A stretch of 64,000 nt of DNA from Micromonospora pattaloongensis (lineage in GTDB: Bacteria; Actinomycetota; Actinomycetes; Mycobacteriales; Micromonosporaceae), in the NCBI RefSeq assembly GCF_900107255.1, contig NZ_FNPH01000003.1, forward strand, positions 62,001 through 126,000. Reading direction: 5' to 3'. A program made the position numbers and the translations under genes. The notes beneath the pieces are model-generated. The model was not told where the DNA came from. It saw nothing but the letters and a program-made list of their open reading frames with translations, and did not search any database. Each line of letters starts with the position of its first letter. Position 1 is the first letter of the stretch. Positions 48,648-57,724 of this stretch are shown here, in pieces.

Positions 48648-49309
48648 TTCGACCTCCAATCGCCCCTGAACCCCGGCTGCAACCCGGCCGATCATCCTAC
48701 GAGTACAGCCAGCTCGGTGAACCCTGCCACCGCCTCCGGTCCCACCGCCTTGAAGGCCAAGCAATAACTACTGCCCACGGGATTCCGACTACCTTGCGCA
48801 GCCCGGGGACCAAATGTTTCCGGGCATCAGTGACGACCGGTAAAGAAGCAGTAACGTGCCGCGAGCGGACACCCGCACGATCAGCCAATCAGGACGGCGC
48901 GGGAATCGACGGGGGCCTGATGCCGCGGGCCGAGGACGGTTGGTCGGCCGTGGCGGCGGCGCGTACGACGACCGAACCGCGAACGCGATCACGGTGAACG
49001 TGCCGGACGCCCGCACCGGGTTCAACTCGCTGGGCCTGCCGCCGCTGACCGTGCAGAGCTGGAACGCCAGCGCGGGCGTTCCACCGAGGGGGTACACGCC
49101 TGGTGGCAGCGACTGACGGCTACCGGATCAGCCCGGAAAGCACGAGTCCCCCGACCGCCCTCGCCTTGCTTATCCATTCGGACTGCTACCGCTCCCCCGA
49201 ATCCCGCTGACGCCGACGGGCGATGCGCACCCCGCCGTTCGCGTACCATCGCGCGTTCCCGGCGTCAACCGCGGTGACCCACGGCTCACCCGGTCGGAAG
49301 TGAGGCTCG
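48648..49309. other. 662-base stretch without a supported gene
   Basis: Short open frames exist, one of them giving DDRTANAITVNVPDARTGFN and LPPLTVQSWNAS at 48970-49070 on the plus strand. This may be the tail of a lost secreted protein. No start with a ribosome site, family motif, repeat array or RNA gene was recognised. Confidence 0.5.
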
Positions 49310-50032
49310 TTACCGGCCGGCCGCCGCGATCCGCGCGGCCAGTCCGTCGAGCAACAGCTCGAGCCCGTACGCGAACCGCTCCTCGACGGCGGGGTTCCAG
49401 ATGTGCCGGCCGAGCGCGGTCGCGCCCGGGTAGCGCGCCGGATCGAGGGCGTCGAAGCGGGCGTGCACCTCGGCCAGCGCCGCCGGGTCGAACGCGCGCC
49501 GCACGTTGCGCCCGTCGAACGCCGCCGTCGCCTCGAAGCCGATTACGTAGTGGACCAGTGTGAACCAGGCGTGCCCGGCGTCGGCCCCGCGCAGCCCGGC
49601 CCGGAGCAGGGCGCGGGCCCAGGCGTCCAGCGTGCGGGTCGAGTTCGGACCGAGCGGGTCACGGGTCTTGAGCAGGCCGGCAAGGCCGGAGTGCGCGTGC
49701 AGCGCGGCCCGGAACCGGTGGGCCAGGGCGGTGAGCTGCTCGCGCCAGGGCAGCTCCGGGTCGACGTTCGTGTCGAAGTCGCCGAGCACGCGTTCGAGCA
49801 GGGCGTCCAGCAGCGCGTCCTTGCTCGGCACGTGCTTGTAGAGGGCGCTCTGGGCAACGCCGAGCCGGGCGGCGAGGCGCCGCATCTGCAGCGCCTCGGT
49901 GCCCTCGGCGTCGATGAGCTCCACGGCCGCGTCGATGATGCGCGCCATGGTCAAACCGGCGACTCGGGTCGGCCCGGATCGCCGGGCAGGAGTGGCCGGA
50001 CGGCCGACTGCAGGAGCTTTGTGTAATGGCAT
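49310..50032 (-). CDS. TetR family transcriptional regulator
   Basis: About 240 residues from ATG 50032 (an earlier start at 50062 would add ten). The DNA-binding domain is in ARIIDAAVELIDAEGTEALQ, then RRLAARLGVAQSALYKHVPSKDALL. The C-terminal domain, with WFTLVHYVIGFEATAAFDGR, resembles the TetR_C type of tetracycline-class repressors. An imperfect palindrome GTGAACCACGGTCAC at about 50078-50092 just upstream could be its operator. No exporter lies directly beside it. Confidence 0.88.
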   Translation of the reverse strand: MPLHKAPAVGRPATPARRSGPTRVAGLTMARIIDAAVELIDAEGTEALQMRRLAARLGVAQSALYKHVPSKDALLDALLERVLGDFDTNVDPELPWREQLTALAHRFRAALHAHSGLAGLLKTRDPLGPNSTRTLDAWARALLRAGLRGADAGHAWFTLVHYVIGFEATAAFDGRNVRRAFDPAALAEVHARFDALDPARYPGATALGRHIWNPAVEERFAYGLELLLDGLAARIAAAGR

Positions 50033-50265
50033 CGTCACGGCAGGCAGTCGGTTCGCCGACAACTGGACCTCCTTGACGGTGAACCACGGTCACCATAGTG
50101 TGCCCACGCTTGGTGAACGTTGTTCTGCGTACCCCTGTAGGACGCGAGCACACAGGATAACCCAGAAAGAGACCCCCATCACATGAACCGCATCGATGTT
50201 CCCCTCCCCGATGCAGTCACTCTCCGTGGTCGCAGCATGACGACGAGCGCCGCCGAGGGTCGGGC

Positions 50266-50682
50266 GTGAGCGGGCTCCGCCGCACCGCGGCGCGGCAGCC
50301 GCGGCGGCAGTGGCCGTACATGAGCCTGGTGTCCTACCTGGGCGCCGCGGTCGCGCTGGCGCTCGGCCTGGCGGTCTGGCAGACCGTGCCCGCGGCCGCG
50401 AGCGACGCGTACGGGATGCGGGCCTGTGACCGGCTCGGCGCGTCAACGGGGTGGCCCCCGGCCGGGGTCGCCCAGTCGGTGTGGACGGTGGGGCGGCACG
50501 CCAAGACCGACACGATCCGGGAGCACGCCGAACGCCTGCACGCCGCGGCCCCGACCGAGACGCCGATCGCCCCGCCGGGCTGGGAGCAGCTGCTCTTCGA
50601 CATGATTGACGCCTGCGTGGCGGCCGGTTGGCAGCCGCCGACCCCGGCCCCGAGCACGACCACCAGCACCCCGACGGAGTAG
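50266..50682 (+). CDS. single-pass membrane protein of unknown function
   Basis: The 138-residue protein from GTG 50266 has a basic N-terminus, one membrane segment (about residues 19-45) and an extracytoplasmic part with two cysteines (MRACDRL, DACVAAG). It ends in a Pro/Thr/Ser-rich tail. No family was recognised. The next gene starts 4 bases later, so both are probably co-transcribed. Confidence 0.6.
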   Translation: MSGLRRTAARQPRRQWPYMSLVSYLGAAVALALGLAVWQTVPAAASDAYGMRACDRLGASTGWPPAGVAQSVWTVGRHAKTDTIREHAERLHAAAPTETPIAPPGWEQLLFDMIDACVAAGWQPPTPAPSTTTSTPTE

Positions 50683-50686
50683 CACG

Positions 50687-51223
50687 ATGGCTCTCGACGA
50701 CGGCCCGGTGCGCCCGGCCACCCCCGGCGACCTGGCCGCGATCGCCGCCATCTACGCGCACTACGTCGAGACCAGCATCGCCACGTTCGACGAGGTCGCC
50801 CCGACCGTCGCGGACTGGGAACGCAAGGCGGCCGACCTCGCCGCGCGCGGCCTGCCCCTGCTCATCGCCGACGACGGGGAGGTCGCCGGCTACGCCTACG
50901 CCGCGCCGTGGCGACCGAAGCCCGCGTACCGGCACACCGTCGAGGACAGCATCTACCTGGCCCCCGGCCACACCGGCAAGGGGCTGGGGCGCGCCCTGCT
51001 GGCCGCGCTGCTGGACCGCTGCGGGGCGGCCGGCGCCCGGCAGGTGATCGCGGTGATCACGGACAGCGGGGATCCCGGCTCGCTCACGCTGCACCGGCGG
51101 CTCGGGTTCGTCGACGCCGGCCGGCTCACCGCGGTCGGCTTCAAGCACGGACGCTGGATCGACACGCTGCTGCTTCAGCGCGACCTCACCGACGCGACGG
51201 CGGATGGCCCAGGGCCACGCTAG
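50687..51223 (+). CDS. GNAT N-acetyltransferase, phosphinothricin acetyltransferase-like
   Basis: The 178-residue enzyme starts at ATG 50687 (GGAG 7 bases upstream). The family pattern is complete: VRPATPGDLAAIAAIYAHYV, TSIATFDEVAPT, SIYLAPGHTGKGLGRALLAAL (acetyl-CoA loop) and RLGFVDAGRLTAVGFKHGRW. Relatives acetylate phosphinothricin, methionine sulfone or related amines. Native role is uncertain. Confidence 0.88.
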   Translation: MALDDGPVRPATPGDLAAIAAIYAHYVETSIATFDEVAPTVADWERKAADLAARGLPLLIADDGEVAGYAYAAPWRPKPAYRHTVEDSIYLAPGHTGKGLGRALLAALLDRCGAAGARQVIAVITDSGDPGSLTLHRRLGFVDAGRLTAVGFKHGRWIDTLLLQRDLTDATADGPGPR

Positions 51224-51269
51224 CGTCCGGCGTCGATAGCCGGCAGGGACGCCGAGATCACGCCCCAGC

Positions 51270-52571
51270 TCAGGGCTCGCGCAGTCGCCAGCCGCCGGCC
51301 AGCGCCGGCTCGGGCACCGGCGCCGACACCGGCCCGCGGTCGCGGCGCAGCAGCAGCGACAGCACGGCCGCGCCGATCGACAGCGCGCCGGCCACGTACC
51401 AGGCCAGCGCATAGGTGCCGAGCTGGTCCCGGATCACGCCGGCGCCGGTCGCCGCGACCGCCGCGCCGATCTGGTGCGAGGCGAAGACCCAGCCGAACAC
51501 CACCGGCCCGTTGTCGCCGAAGTACTCCCGGCAGAGCGCGACCGTCGGCGGCACGGTGGCCACCCAGTCGAGCCCGTAGAAGACGATGAAGACCAGCATG
51601 TTGGGCTCGGCGGTCGCCGCGAAGAGGCTCGGCAGCACGAGCAGCGACGCGCCGCGCAGCGCGTAGTAGGCACCCAGGAGCAGCCGACTGTCGACCCGGT
51701 CGGTGAGCCACCCGGACGCGATCGTGCCGACGATGTCGAAGAGCCCGACCAGGGCGAGCAGCCCCGCCGCGGTGGTCTGCGGCATGCCGTGGTCGTGCGC
51801 GGCGGGGATGAAGTGCGTGCCGACCAGCCCGTTGGTGGTCGCGCCGCAGATCGCGAAGCCGCCGGCGAGCAGCCAGAACGGTCGGGTCCGCGCCGCCGCG
51901 GCCAGCCCGCCGAGCGCGCGCGCCGCCGCGCCCCGCCCGTCGTGCGGCGTCGGCGGCGCGGGCTCGGTCGCGCCGTACGCGGTCACGCCGAGCTCCGCCG
52001 GGTGGTCGCGCAGCAGGAACCAGATCAGCGGTACGACCGCCAGCGCCGCCCCGGCGACGATCAGCGCGGCGGTACGCCAGCCGTGCTCGCCGGTGACCGT
52101 GGCCAGCACCGGCAGGAACACCAGTTGGCCCGCGGCGCTGCCGGCGGTGAGCACCCCGGTGACCAGCCCGCGCCGGCGCACGAACCACCGCCCGGTCACG
52201 GTGGCGACGAAGGAGAGCGCCATCGAGCCGGTGCCGAGCCCGACGAGCACGCCCCAGCAGAGGATCAGCTGCCAGCTGGCGGTCATGAAGACGGTCAGCG
52301 CGCTGCCGGCGGCGACCACCAGCAGCGCCGCGGCCACCACCCGGCGCACCCCGAACCGCTCCATCAGGGCGGCGGCGAACGGCGCGGTCAGTCCGAACAG
52401 CACGAGGTTGACCGAGACGGCGGCGGAGATCGTGCCGAGCGGCCAGCGGAACTCGGCGTGCAACGGGTGGATCAGCACGGCGGGAGTGGCGCGGAAGCCG
52501 GCGGCGCCGACCAACGCGACGAACGCGACGGCGGCGACGATCCAGGCCGGATGCAGACGGGTACGACTCAC
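51270..52571 (-). CDS. MFS transporter (oxalate/formate-antiporter-like)
   Basis: The 433-residue 12-helix transporter starts at GTG 52571. VSVNLVLFGLTAPFAAALMERFGVRR holds the loop 2-3 motif, VGLGTGSMALSFVATVTGRWF the helix-5 region, and SGWLTDRVDSRLLL the loop 8-9 motif. The spacing suits the monocarboxylate/oxalate-formate branch. It is divergent from a GlxA-type regulator with a 71-base gap, so that regulator probably controls it. Confidence 0.85.
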   Translation of the reverse strand: MSRTRLHPAWIVAAVAFVALVGAAGFRATPAVLIHPLHAEFRWPLGTISAAVSVNLVLFGLTAPFAAALMERFGVRRVVAAALLVVAAGSALTVFMTASWQLILCWGVLVGLGTGSMALSFVATVTGRWFVRRRGLVTGVLTAGSAAGQLVFLPVLATVTGEHGWRTAALIVAGAALAVVPLIWFLLRDHPAELGVTAYGATEPAPPTPHDGRGAAARALGGLAAAARTRPFWLLAGGFAICGATTNGLVGTHFIPAAHDHGMPQTTAAGLLALVGLFDIVGTIASGWLTDRVDSRLLLGAYYALRGASLLVLPSLFAATAEPNMLVFIVFYGLDWVATVPPTVALCREYFGDNGPVVFGWVFASHQIGAAVAATGAGVIRDQLGTYALAWYVAGALSIGAAVLSLLLRRDRGPVSAPVPEPALAGGWRLREP

Positions 52572-52642
52572 CCGGCCAGTGTTGATCAAAGTTGGCCCGT
52601 TCGGGGAGTGGCCCGCCGGCCAGGATGCGCAAGAATCGGGCC

Positions 52643-53647
52643 ATGTCCGGTCACGCAATCGCCGTCCTGGCGCTCGACAGCGTGGTGGCGCTCGACCTCG
52701 GCACCCCCGCGCAGGTCTTCGGGGCCGCCCGGGACGCGGCCGGTCGGCCGCTCTACACCGTCACCACCTGCACAGCGGATGGCACGCCGGTGCGCAGCAC
52801 CGCCGGCTTCCGGGTGCTGCCCGACGCCGGACTGGCGGCGACCGCCACCGCCGACACGGTGATCGTCCCCGGCGTGCAACACGGTCCGGCGCTCAGCGAC
52901 GGCGCCGTCGACCCCGCGGTGACGGCGGCACTACGCGCCGCGCACCGCCGCGGCGCCCGCGTCATGTCGATCTGCACCGGCGCCTTCGTGCTGGCCGCCG
53001 CCGGCCTGCTCGACGACCGACCCGCGACCACCCACTGGTGGTACGCGGACGGGTTCCGCCGGCTCCACCCGCGGGTGCGGCTCGACCCCGACGTGCTCTT
53101 CGTCGACGACGGCGAGGTGCTCACCTCGGCCGGGGTGGCGGCCGGAATCGACCTCTGCCTGCACGTGGTGCGGCGGGATCACGGCAGCGAGGTGGCCAAC
53201 CGGGCGGCGCGGCGCTGCGTCGTGCCGCCGTGGCGGGACGGCGGCCAGGCGCAGTACATCGAACGGCCGCTGCCGGAACCCGCGGAGGCGTCCACGGCGG
53301 CCACCCGGCAGTGGATGCTGCGCCGGCTCGACGAGCCGCTGACGCTGCGCGCGATGGCGCAGCACGCAAGCATGAGCGTGCGCACCTTCACCCGCCGGTT
53401 CCGCGACGAGACCGGGCTCAGCCCCGCCCGGTGGCTGCTCCGGCAGCGCACCGAGCACGCCCGGCTGCTGCTGGAGACCACCGACCTCGGCGTCGACCGG
53501 GTGGCGCGGCAGGCCGGCTTCGGCACCGCCGCGGCCCTACGCCAGCAGTTTCAGGCCGCGCTCGGCGTCGCCCCGGCCACCTACCGCCGCACGTTCCGCC
53601 GCCCAGCCGTCCCCTCGGAGAGGCTCAGCGGCATGCGGCGCCGTTGA
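52643..53647 (+). CDS. GlxA family transcriptional regulator (DJ-1/PfpI plus AraC HTH)
   Basis: The 334-residue protein starts at ATG 52643. Residues 1-190 form a DJ-1/PfpI-like domain (IAVLALDSVVALDLGTPAQV, MSICTGAFVLAAAGLLDDRP) used for ligand sensing. Residues about 220-320 hold two AraC helix-turn-helix units (AQHASMSVRTFTRRFRDETG, RVARQAGFGTAAALRQQF). It is divergent from an MFS gene. Its 3' end overlaps the convergent sugar dehydrogenase gene by 23 bases. Confidence 0.92.
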   Translation: MSGHAIAVLALDSVVALDLGTPAQVFGAARDAAGRPLYTVTTCTADGTPVRSTAGFRVLPDAGLAATATADTVIVPGVQHGPALSDGAVDPAVTAALRAAHRRGARVMSICTGAFVLAAAGLLDDRPATTHWWYADGFRRLHPRVRLDPDVLFVDDGEVLTSAGVAAGIDLCLHVVRRDHGSEVANRAARRCVVPPWRDGGQAQYIERPLPEPAEASTAATRQWMLRRLDEPLTLRAMAQHASMSVRTFTRRFRDETGLSPARWLLRQRTEHARLLLETTDLGVDRVARQAGFGTAAALRQQFQAALGVAPATYRRTFRRPAVPSERLSGMRRR

Positions 53648-55166
53648 GCGTGAACGTGGTGGGGGCGGGCTGGGCGCCGCCCGGCGTACCCAGGAAGCCG
53701 AAACTGACCGACCCGCCCGGCGCGATCGTCGCGTTCCAGTTGGCGTTGCGGGCGGTCACCGCCGCGCCCTGCTGGCTACCGACCGCGTTCCACCAGTTCG
53801 ATGCGCGCTGGGGGCCCGGGAACGTCCAGCCCACCGTCCAGCCGTTGACCGGCTGGCTGCCGGTGTTGGTCACGGTCACCGTCGCGGTGAAACCGGTCCC
53901 CCACTGGCTGTCCACCTTGTACGTCACCGCGCAGGTCGCGGCCGGGGCGGTCGTGCCGAATGAGATCCGGTGCAGCTGGCCGGGCAGGTCGTTGGCGAGA
54001 TAGAACTCGCCGTCGGCGTCGACCCCGAGCGTCGTCGGCTGGATGGTCAGCTCGCCGAGCGGCCGCGTCGCGTAGCCGCCGCCGGAGGCCGGCCGGATCG
54101 CGAAGGCGGTGCCGGAGCAGTAGTCGGTGGCCAGGTATGTGCCGGCGGCGAGGTCGGCGAACTGCCGGCCGCGGTAGACGTGCCCGCCGATCACCGCGCA
54201 CCCGTCGGTCGAGGTCCGGTAGGAGAAGACGGCCTCGACGTACTGCGCGCCGGGCACGCAGCGGTCGGGGTTGAAGACCTGCGGACCCTCCCGGCAGGAC
54301 CAGCCCAGGTTGGCGCCGGCGCGCCCGCGGGCCAGGTGGTCCACCTCCTCGTACGTCCCCTGGCCGACGTCGGCGATCCAGAGCGAGCCGTCCTGCGGGT
54401 CGAACGAGAACTTCCACGGGTTGCGCAGCCCGTACGCCCAGATCTCCGGGCGGGCACCGGCGGTGCCGACGAAGGGGTTGTCGGCGGGGACGCAGTAGGG
54501 GCGGCCCGCGCAGCCGACGTCCAGCCGCAGGATCTTGCCGAGCAGCGTGCCGAGGTTCTGGCCGGTGTTCAGCACGTCGTCGGCGCCGCCGCCGTCGCCG
54601 AGGCTCCAGTAGAGGTAGCCGTCCGGGCCGAACGCGAGCTGCCCGCCGTTGTGGTTGGGGTACTCGGCGTGCGGCTGGGTCAGCAGGATCTCCTCGCGCG
54701 CCGGCGGCACCGGCGTCTGGTCCGCCCGGTCCAGCCGGAAGCGGGACAGTGTCACCCGGCCGTCGGGCAGCGCGGTGTAGGCCACGTACAGGGCGCGGGT
54801 CTGCGCGAAGCGCGGCGAGGTCGCGATGCCGAGCAGGCCGCGCTCGTTGCCGGACGTGTCGACCCGGTCGGTGAGGTCCAGCAACGTGTCGGCGGCCAGC
54901 CCGCTCTCCGGGTGGTACGTGCGCACGGTGCCGGCCTTCTCGGTGATCAGCAACCGGCGGCTGCCGTCGTCGGGCGCGACGATCGCGGTGGGACGGCGCA
55001 GCCCGGAGGCGACCTGGGTGGTGGTGACGGTGAGCTGGTCGAGCGGCACCGCCGCGGCGGGGGCGGCGGGGGCGGCGCCGCGGGCGGCGGGCGCGGCGGA
55101 GAGCACGAGTGGGGCGAGGAGCGCCACCGCAGCGGTGACGCCCAGCCGTCCGAAAGTTCGCCGCAT
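53625..55166 (-). CDS. secreted PQQ-type sugar dehydrogenase with CBM2 domain
   Basis: The 513-residue protein starts at ATG 55166 (GGAG 5 bases before; ATG 55178 would add four residues). A signal peptide covers residues 1-40. The beta-propeller of glucose/sorbosone dehydrogenases follows, with SGLRRPTAIVAP, ERGLLGIATSPRF, NHNGGQLAFGPDGYLYWSLGDGG and AYGLRNPWKFSFDP. The last 100 residues are a cellulose-binding CBM2 (DSQWGTGFTATVTVTNTGSQ, GWTVGWTFPG, NWNATIAPGGS). The fusion targets a sugar oxidoreductase to cellulose, possibly feeding electrons to lytic oxidases. A CebR-like box lies 69 bases upstream. Confidence 0.9.
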   Translation of the reverse strand: MRRTFGRLGVTAAVALLAPLVLSAAPAARGAAPAAPAAAVPLDQLTVTTTQVASGLRRPTAIVAPDDGSRRLLITEKAGTVRTYHPESGLAADTLLDLTDRVDTSGNERGLLGIATSPRFAQTRALYVAYTALPDGRVTLSRFRLDRADQTPVPPAREEILLTQPHAEYPNHNGGQLAFGPDGYLYWSLGDGGGADDVLNTGQNLGTLLGKILRLDVGCAGRPYCVPADNPFVGTAGARPEIWAYGLRNPWKFSFDPQDGSLWIADVGQGTYEEVDHLARGRAGANLGWSCREGPQVFNPDRCVPGAQYVEAVFSYRTSTDGCAVIGGHVYRGRQFADLAAGTYLATDYCSGTAFAIRPASGGGYATRPLGELTIQPTTLGVDADGEFYLANDLPGQLHRISFGTTAPAATCAVTYKVDSQWGTGFTATVTVTNTGSQPVNGWTVGWTFPGPQRASNWWNAVGSQQGAAVTARNANWNATIAPGGSVSFGFLGTPGGAQPAPTTFTLNGAACR

Positions 55167-55234
55167 ATCGACTCCCATCGTTTCGACGGAAGGTAGTGCC
55201 CGCACACGGTCCCGCCAACCGCCGGCCCAGATTC

Positions 55235-55248
55235 TGGGAACGCTCCCA
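55235..55248. promoter_or_regulatory. CebR-like operator
   Basis: TGGGAACGCTCCCA differs at one position from the CebR consensus TGGGAGCGCTCCCA, the operator of the cellobiose-responsive LacI-type repressor of actinobacteria. It lies 69 bases before the CBM2 dehydrogenase start. It is also 22 bases from the end of the adjacent DinB-like gene, which is on the same strand. Confidence 0.7.
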
Positions 55249-55269
55249 GTGGAGGGAGCGGCGGAAGAT

Positions 55270-55731
55270 TCAGGCCCGCAGCGCGCGGAGCTGGTCGGTA
55301 TGGGTCGGCAGATGCAGGCGTCCGTGCAGGTCGAGCACCCGCCCCCAGGGCAGCGGCTCGTCGACGCGGAGCGCGAAGCCGTCGCGGATCAGCGTGTGGA
55401 CCAGCGTCTCGCCGTGCACGCCGAGCCGCCCGATCACCCCGGACACCCGCTCGCTGCTCTCGCGCAGCCGGTCCGCCAGCCCGGGCAGTCCGCCGCATTC
55501 GGCGATGATCGCGTCGAGCTGCGGATTGTGCAGCTCGTTGTGGTTGTAGTAGACCCAGGGCGAGCCGGCCAGCACCGCCTCGGTGGTCCGCAGCAGCAGC
55601 TCGTCGTTGGCCACCACGTGCGCGGCCACCTGCTCGGCGCGCCACTGGCCCGGCGGCGGGGGCGCGAAGCCGCCGGCCTCGATCTCGGCGAGCAGGGCGT
55701 CGTACGCCCGGCGCAGCTCGGCCGCCTCCAT
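55270..55731 (-). CDS. DinB/maleylpyruvate isomerase-like domain protein
   Basis: The 153-residue four-helix protein has the histidines of the metal site in the DinB-like superfamily: EQVAAHVVANDELL, then the C-terminal LHGRLHLPTHTDQL. Many actinobacterial members are mycothiol-dependent enzymes. The partner substrate is not evident. It lies between the VWA gene and the sugar dehydrogenase on the same strand. Confidence 0.75.
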   Translation of the reverse strand: MEAAELRRAYDALLAEIEAGGFAPPPPGQWRAEQVAAHVVANDELLLRTTEAVLAGSPWVYYNHNELHNPQLDAIIAECGGLPGLADRLRESSERVSGVIGRLGVHGETLVHTLIRDGFALRVDEPLPWGRVLDLHGRLHLPTHTDQLRALRA

Positions 55732-55771
55732 GCCGCCACTCTAGGCGGCCGGCGCGGTGCGCCGAGCCTGA

Positions 55772-57721
55772 TCAGCGGGCCCGGCGGCCGCGGCGCGCGT
55801 GGAGGTAGTCGGCGACGACGTAGCGGCCGAGTTCGTCGGCGTCGGGGGTGAAGACCCGGCCGCCGCTGCGCCGCGCGACCGCGTCGACGAAGCGGCGCAG
55901 GCCGGGGTCCTCGCCGAGCATGAACACGTTCAGCGTCGCCCCGGCGCGGGTCAGTTGATCGACCTCGTGCACGGTCGCGCGCACCGTCTCGGGCAGCGGC
56001 GGCCAGCAGAACACCGCCTCCCCGTCGGCCTCCAGGTGCGCGGTGGGCTCGCCGTCGGTGACGACCAGGACGACCGGCTCGGCCCCCGCATGCCGGCGCA
56101 GGTGCCGACCGGCGAGCCGCAGCGCGTGTTGCAGGTTGGTGCCCTGGATCAGCTCCGGCCCGACGGCGGCGAGCTCGGTCTGCGAGAGCGGCAGCGCGCG
56201 CCGCCCGAAGCCGATGATCTGCAGCGCGTCCTGCGGGAACCGGGTCGCGACCAGATGCGACAGCGCGAGCGCGGTCTGCTTCATCGGCCCCCACCGCCCG
56301 TCGGCGATCATCGAGTACGACAGGTCGACGCAGAGCGCCACCGCCGCCGAGGCGCGCCGCTCGGTCTCCACCACCTCGAAGTCCTCGACGGCGAGCCGCA
56401 CCGGGGTCGCCGGGCCCGCGCGGCGCACCGCGTTGCCGATCGTGCGCACCACGTCGAGCGGCTGCTCATCGCCGTACTCCCAGGGCCGCGACGCCCCGGT
56501 CAGCTCGCCGGCGGCGCCGGCCGAGCGCAGGTCGTGCTGACCGCGCGGCCTGCCGGCCAGCTCGGCGAAGACCGCGCGCAGCGCGGTCGCGCCCAGCCGC
56601 CGCAGCGCCTTCGGGCTCAGCGTCAGCCCCTCGGCGTCGCGGCTCACCCAGCCCTGCCGGCGCAGCTCGCGCTCCAGCTCCTGCAGCCGTCGTACGTCGT
56701 CGGCGGCGTCCCGGCCGAGCTGCCGCGACACCGCCTCCACGTCGACGTCGTCGAGGGTGGCGCCCGGGTGCTCCTGGCCGAGCTGGTCGAGCAGGTCGTC
56801 GAGCTCGCCGATCTCCTCCAGCGCGGCGGCCGCGTCGCCGTACCCGAGCCCGTCGCGGCCGCGTACCTGCGCGCCGCGCCCCCAGCGCAGGTCGGGGCGG
56901 AGTGCCCGCAGGTTGTCGGTGAGCGCGGCCAGCTCCGGCGCGAGGTCGCCGAGGGAGTGCGCCATCAGCCGGGACAGCTCGTCGCGCTGCTGCGGCGACA
57001 GGGAGCGCAGCAGCCGCTCACCGGCGGCGGCGCGCCGGGCGAGCGTGTCGACCAGCTCGTCGACGGAGCCGGGCTTCTCCGGGAAGAACTCGCCGTGCCG
57101 GCGCATGAACTCGGCGAACGCGTCGGTGGTGTCCTCGGCGCGGGCGTGCCGGGCGAGCAGGTCGTTGAGGTCGCGCAGCATCTCCGCGGTCCGCTGCCGC
57201 GCCGCCGGGTCCTGCTCGCGCAGCGCGTCGCGCAGCCCGGCGAACCGCTGCTCCAGCACGTCGCGGCGCAGCCCCTCGACGATCTGCTGGTACGACCGGC
57301 GCGCGTCGTCGCTGGCCCAGTCGTACCCGGCCAGCTCGGCCACGGCGCGCGCGGTGGAGCGGGGCAGGTTGTCCAGCACGGTCTCGGCGAAGCGGGCGGC
57401 CTCGTCGTCGCGCCGGCCCAGCTCGTCGCGCTCGGCGGCGAGCGCCTGGTCGAGAAGCGCCCGGGCGCGGGTCACCGCGCCGTCGAGCTCGCCGCGGCGC
57501 AGCGCCTCCCGGCGCAGCCGCCGGGCCCGGGCGGCCAGCTCGTCGAGGCCCCGGCCGCCCTGCGGGCCTCGGCGCAGCAGGTCCCGCAGCGCCTCGCGCA
57601 GGCTGCCGCCGGCGAGCACCTCGGCGCCGACGGCGTCGACGGCGGCGCGCACATCGTACGGCGGGGCGAGCGGGTCGGGTCCGCCGCGCCACGCCCCGTA
57701 CCGGTAGCGGTTGCCCGGCAC
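55772..57721 (-). CDS. VWA domain protein paired with MoxR-type ATPase
   Basis: The 649-residue protein has a long helical, charged N-terminal region (about 1-420, many Arg/Glu). A C-terminal von Willebrand A domain follows, with the metal-site motif VALCVDLSYSMIADG, then QGTNLQHALRLAG and VVLVVTDGEPTAHLE. It resembles CoxE/magnesium-chelatase ChlD-type partners. The ATPase gene lies 3 bases upstream on the same strand, so they form an operon and probably a remodelling complex. Confidence 0.88.
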   Translation of the reverse strand: MPGNRYRYGAWRGGPDPLAPPYDVRAAVDAVGAEVLAGGSLREALRDLLRRGPQGGRGLDELAARARRLRREALRRGELDGAVTRARALLDQALAAERDELGRRDDEAARFAETVLDNLPRSTARAVAELAGYDWASDDARRSYQQIVEGLRRDVLEQRFAGLRDALREQDPAARQRTAEMLRDLNDLLARHARAEDTTDAFAEFMRRHGEFFPEKPGSVDELVDTLARRAAAGERLLRSLSPQQRDELSRLMAHSLGDLAPELAALTDNLRALRPDLRWGRGAQVRGRDGLGYGDAAAALEEIGELDDLLDQLGQEHPGATLDDVDVEAVSRQLGRDAADDVRRLQELERELRRQGWVSRDAEGLTLSPKALRRLGATALRAVFAELAGRPRGQHDLRSAGAAGELTGASRPWEYGDEQPLDVVRTIGNAVRRAGPATPVRLAVEDFEVVETERRASAAVALCVDLSYSMIADGRWGPMKQTALALSHLVATRFPQDALQIIGFGRRALPLSQTELAAVGPELIQGTNLQHALRLAGRHLRRHAGAEPVVLVVTDGEPTAHLEADGEAVFCWPPLPETVRATVHEVDQLTRAGATLNVFMLGEDPGLRRFVDAVARRSGGRVFTPDADELGRYVVADYLHARRGRRAR

Positions 57722-57724
57722 GGC

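Noticed and set aside
48697-49116. Small ORFs of 60-100 residues in the 48.7-49.1 kb gap
   Set aside because: No ribosome site, no recognisable family and no consistent codon pattern; kept only as a note on the intergenic stretch.
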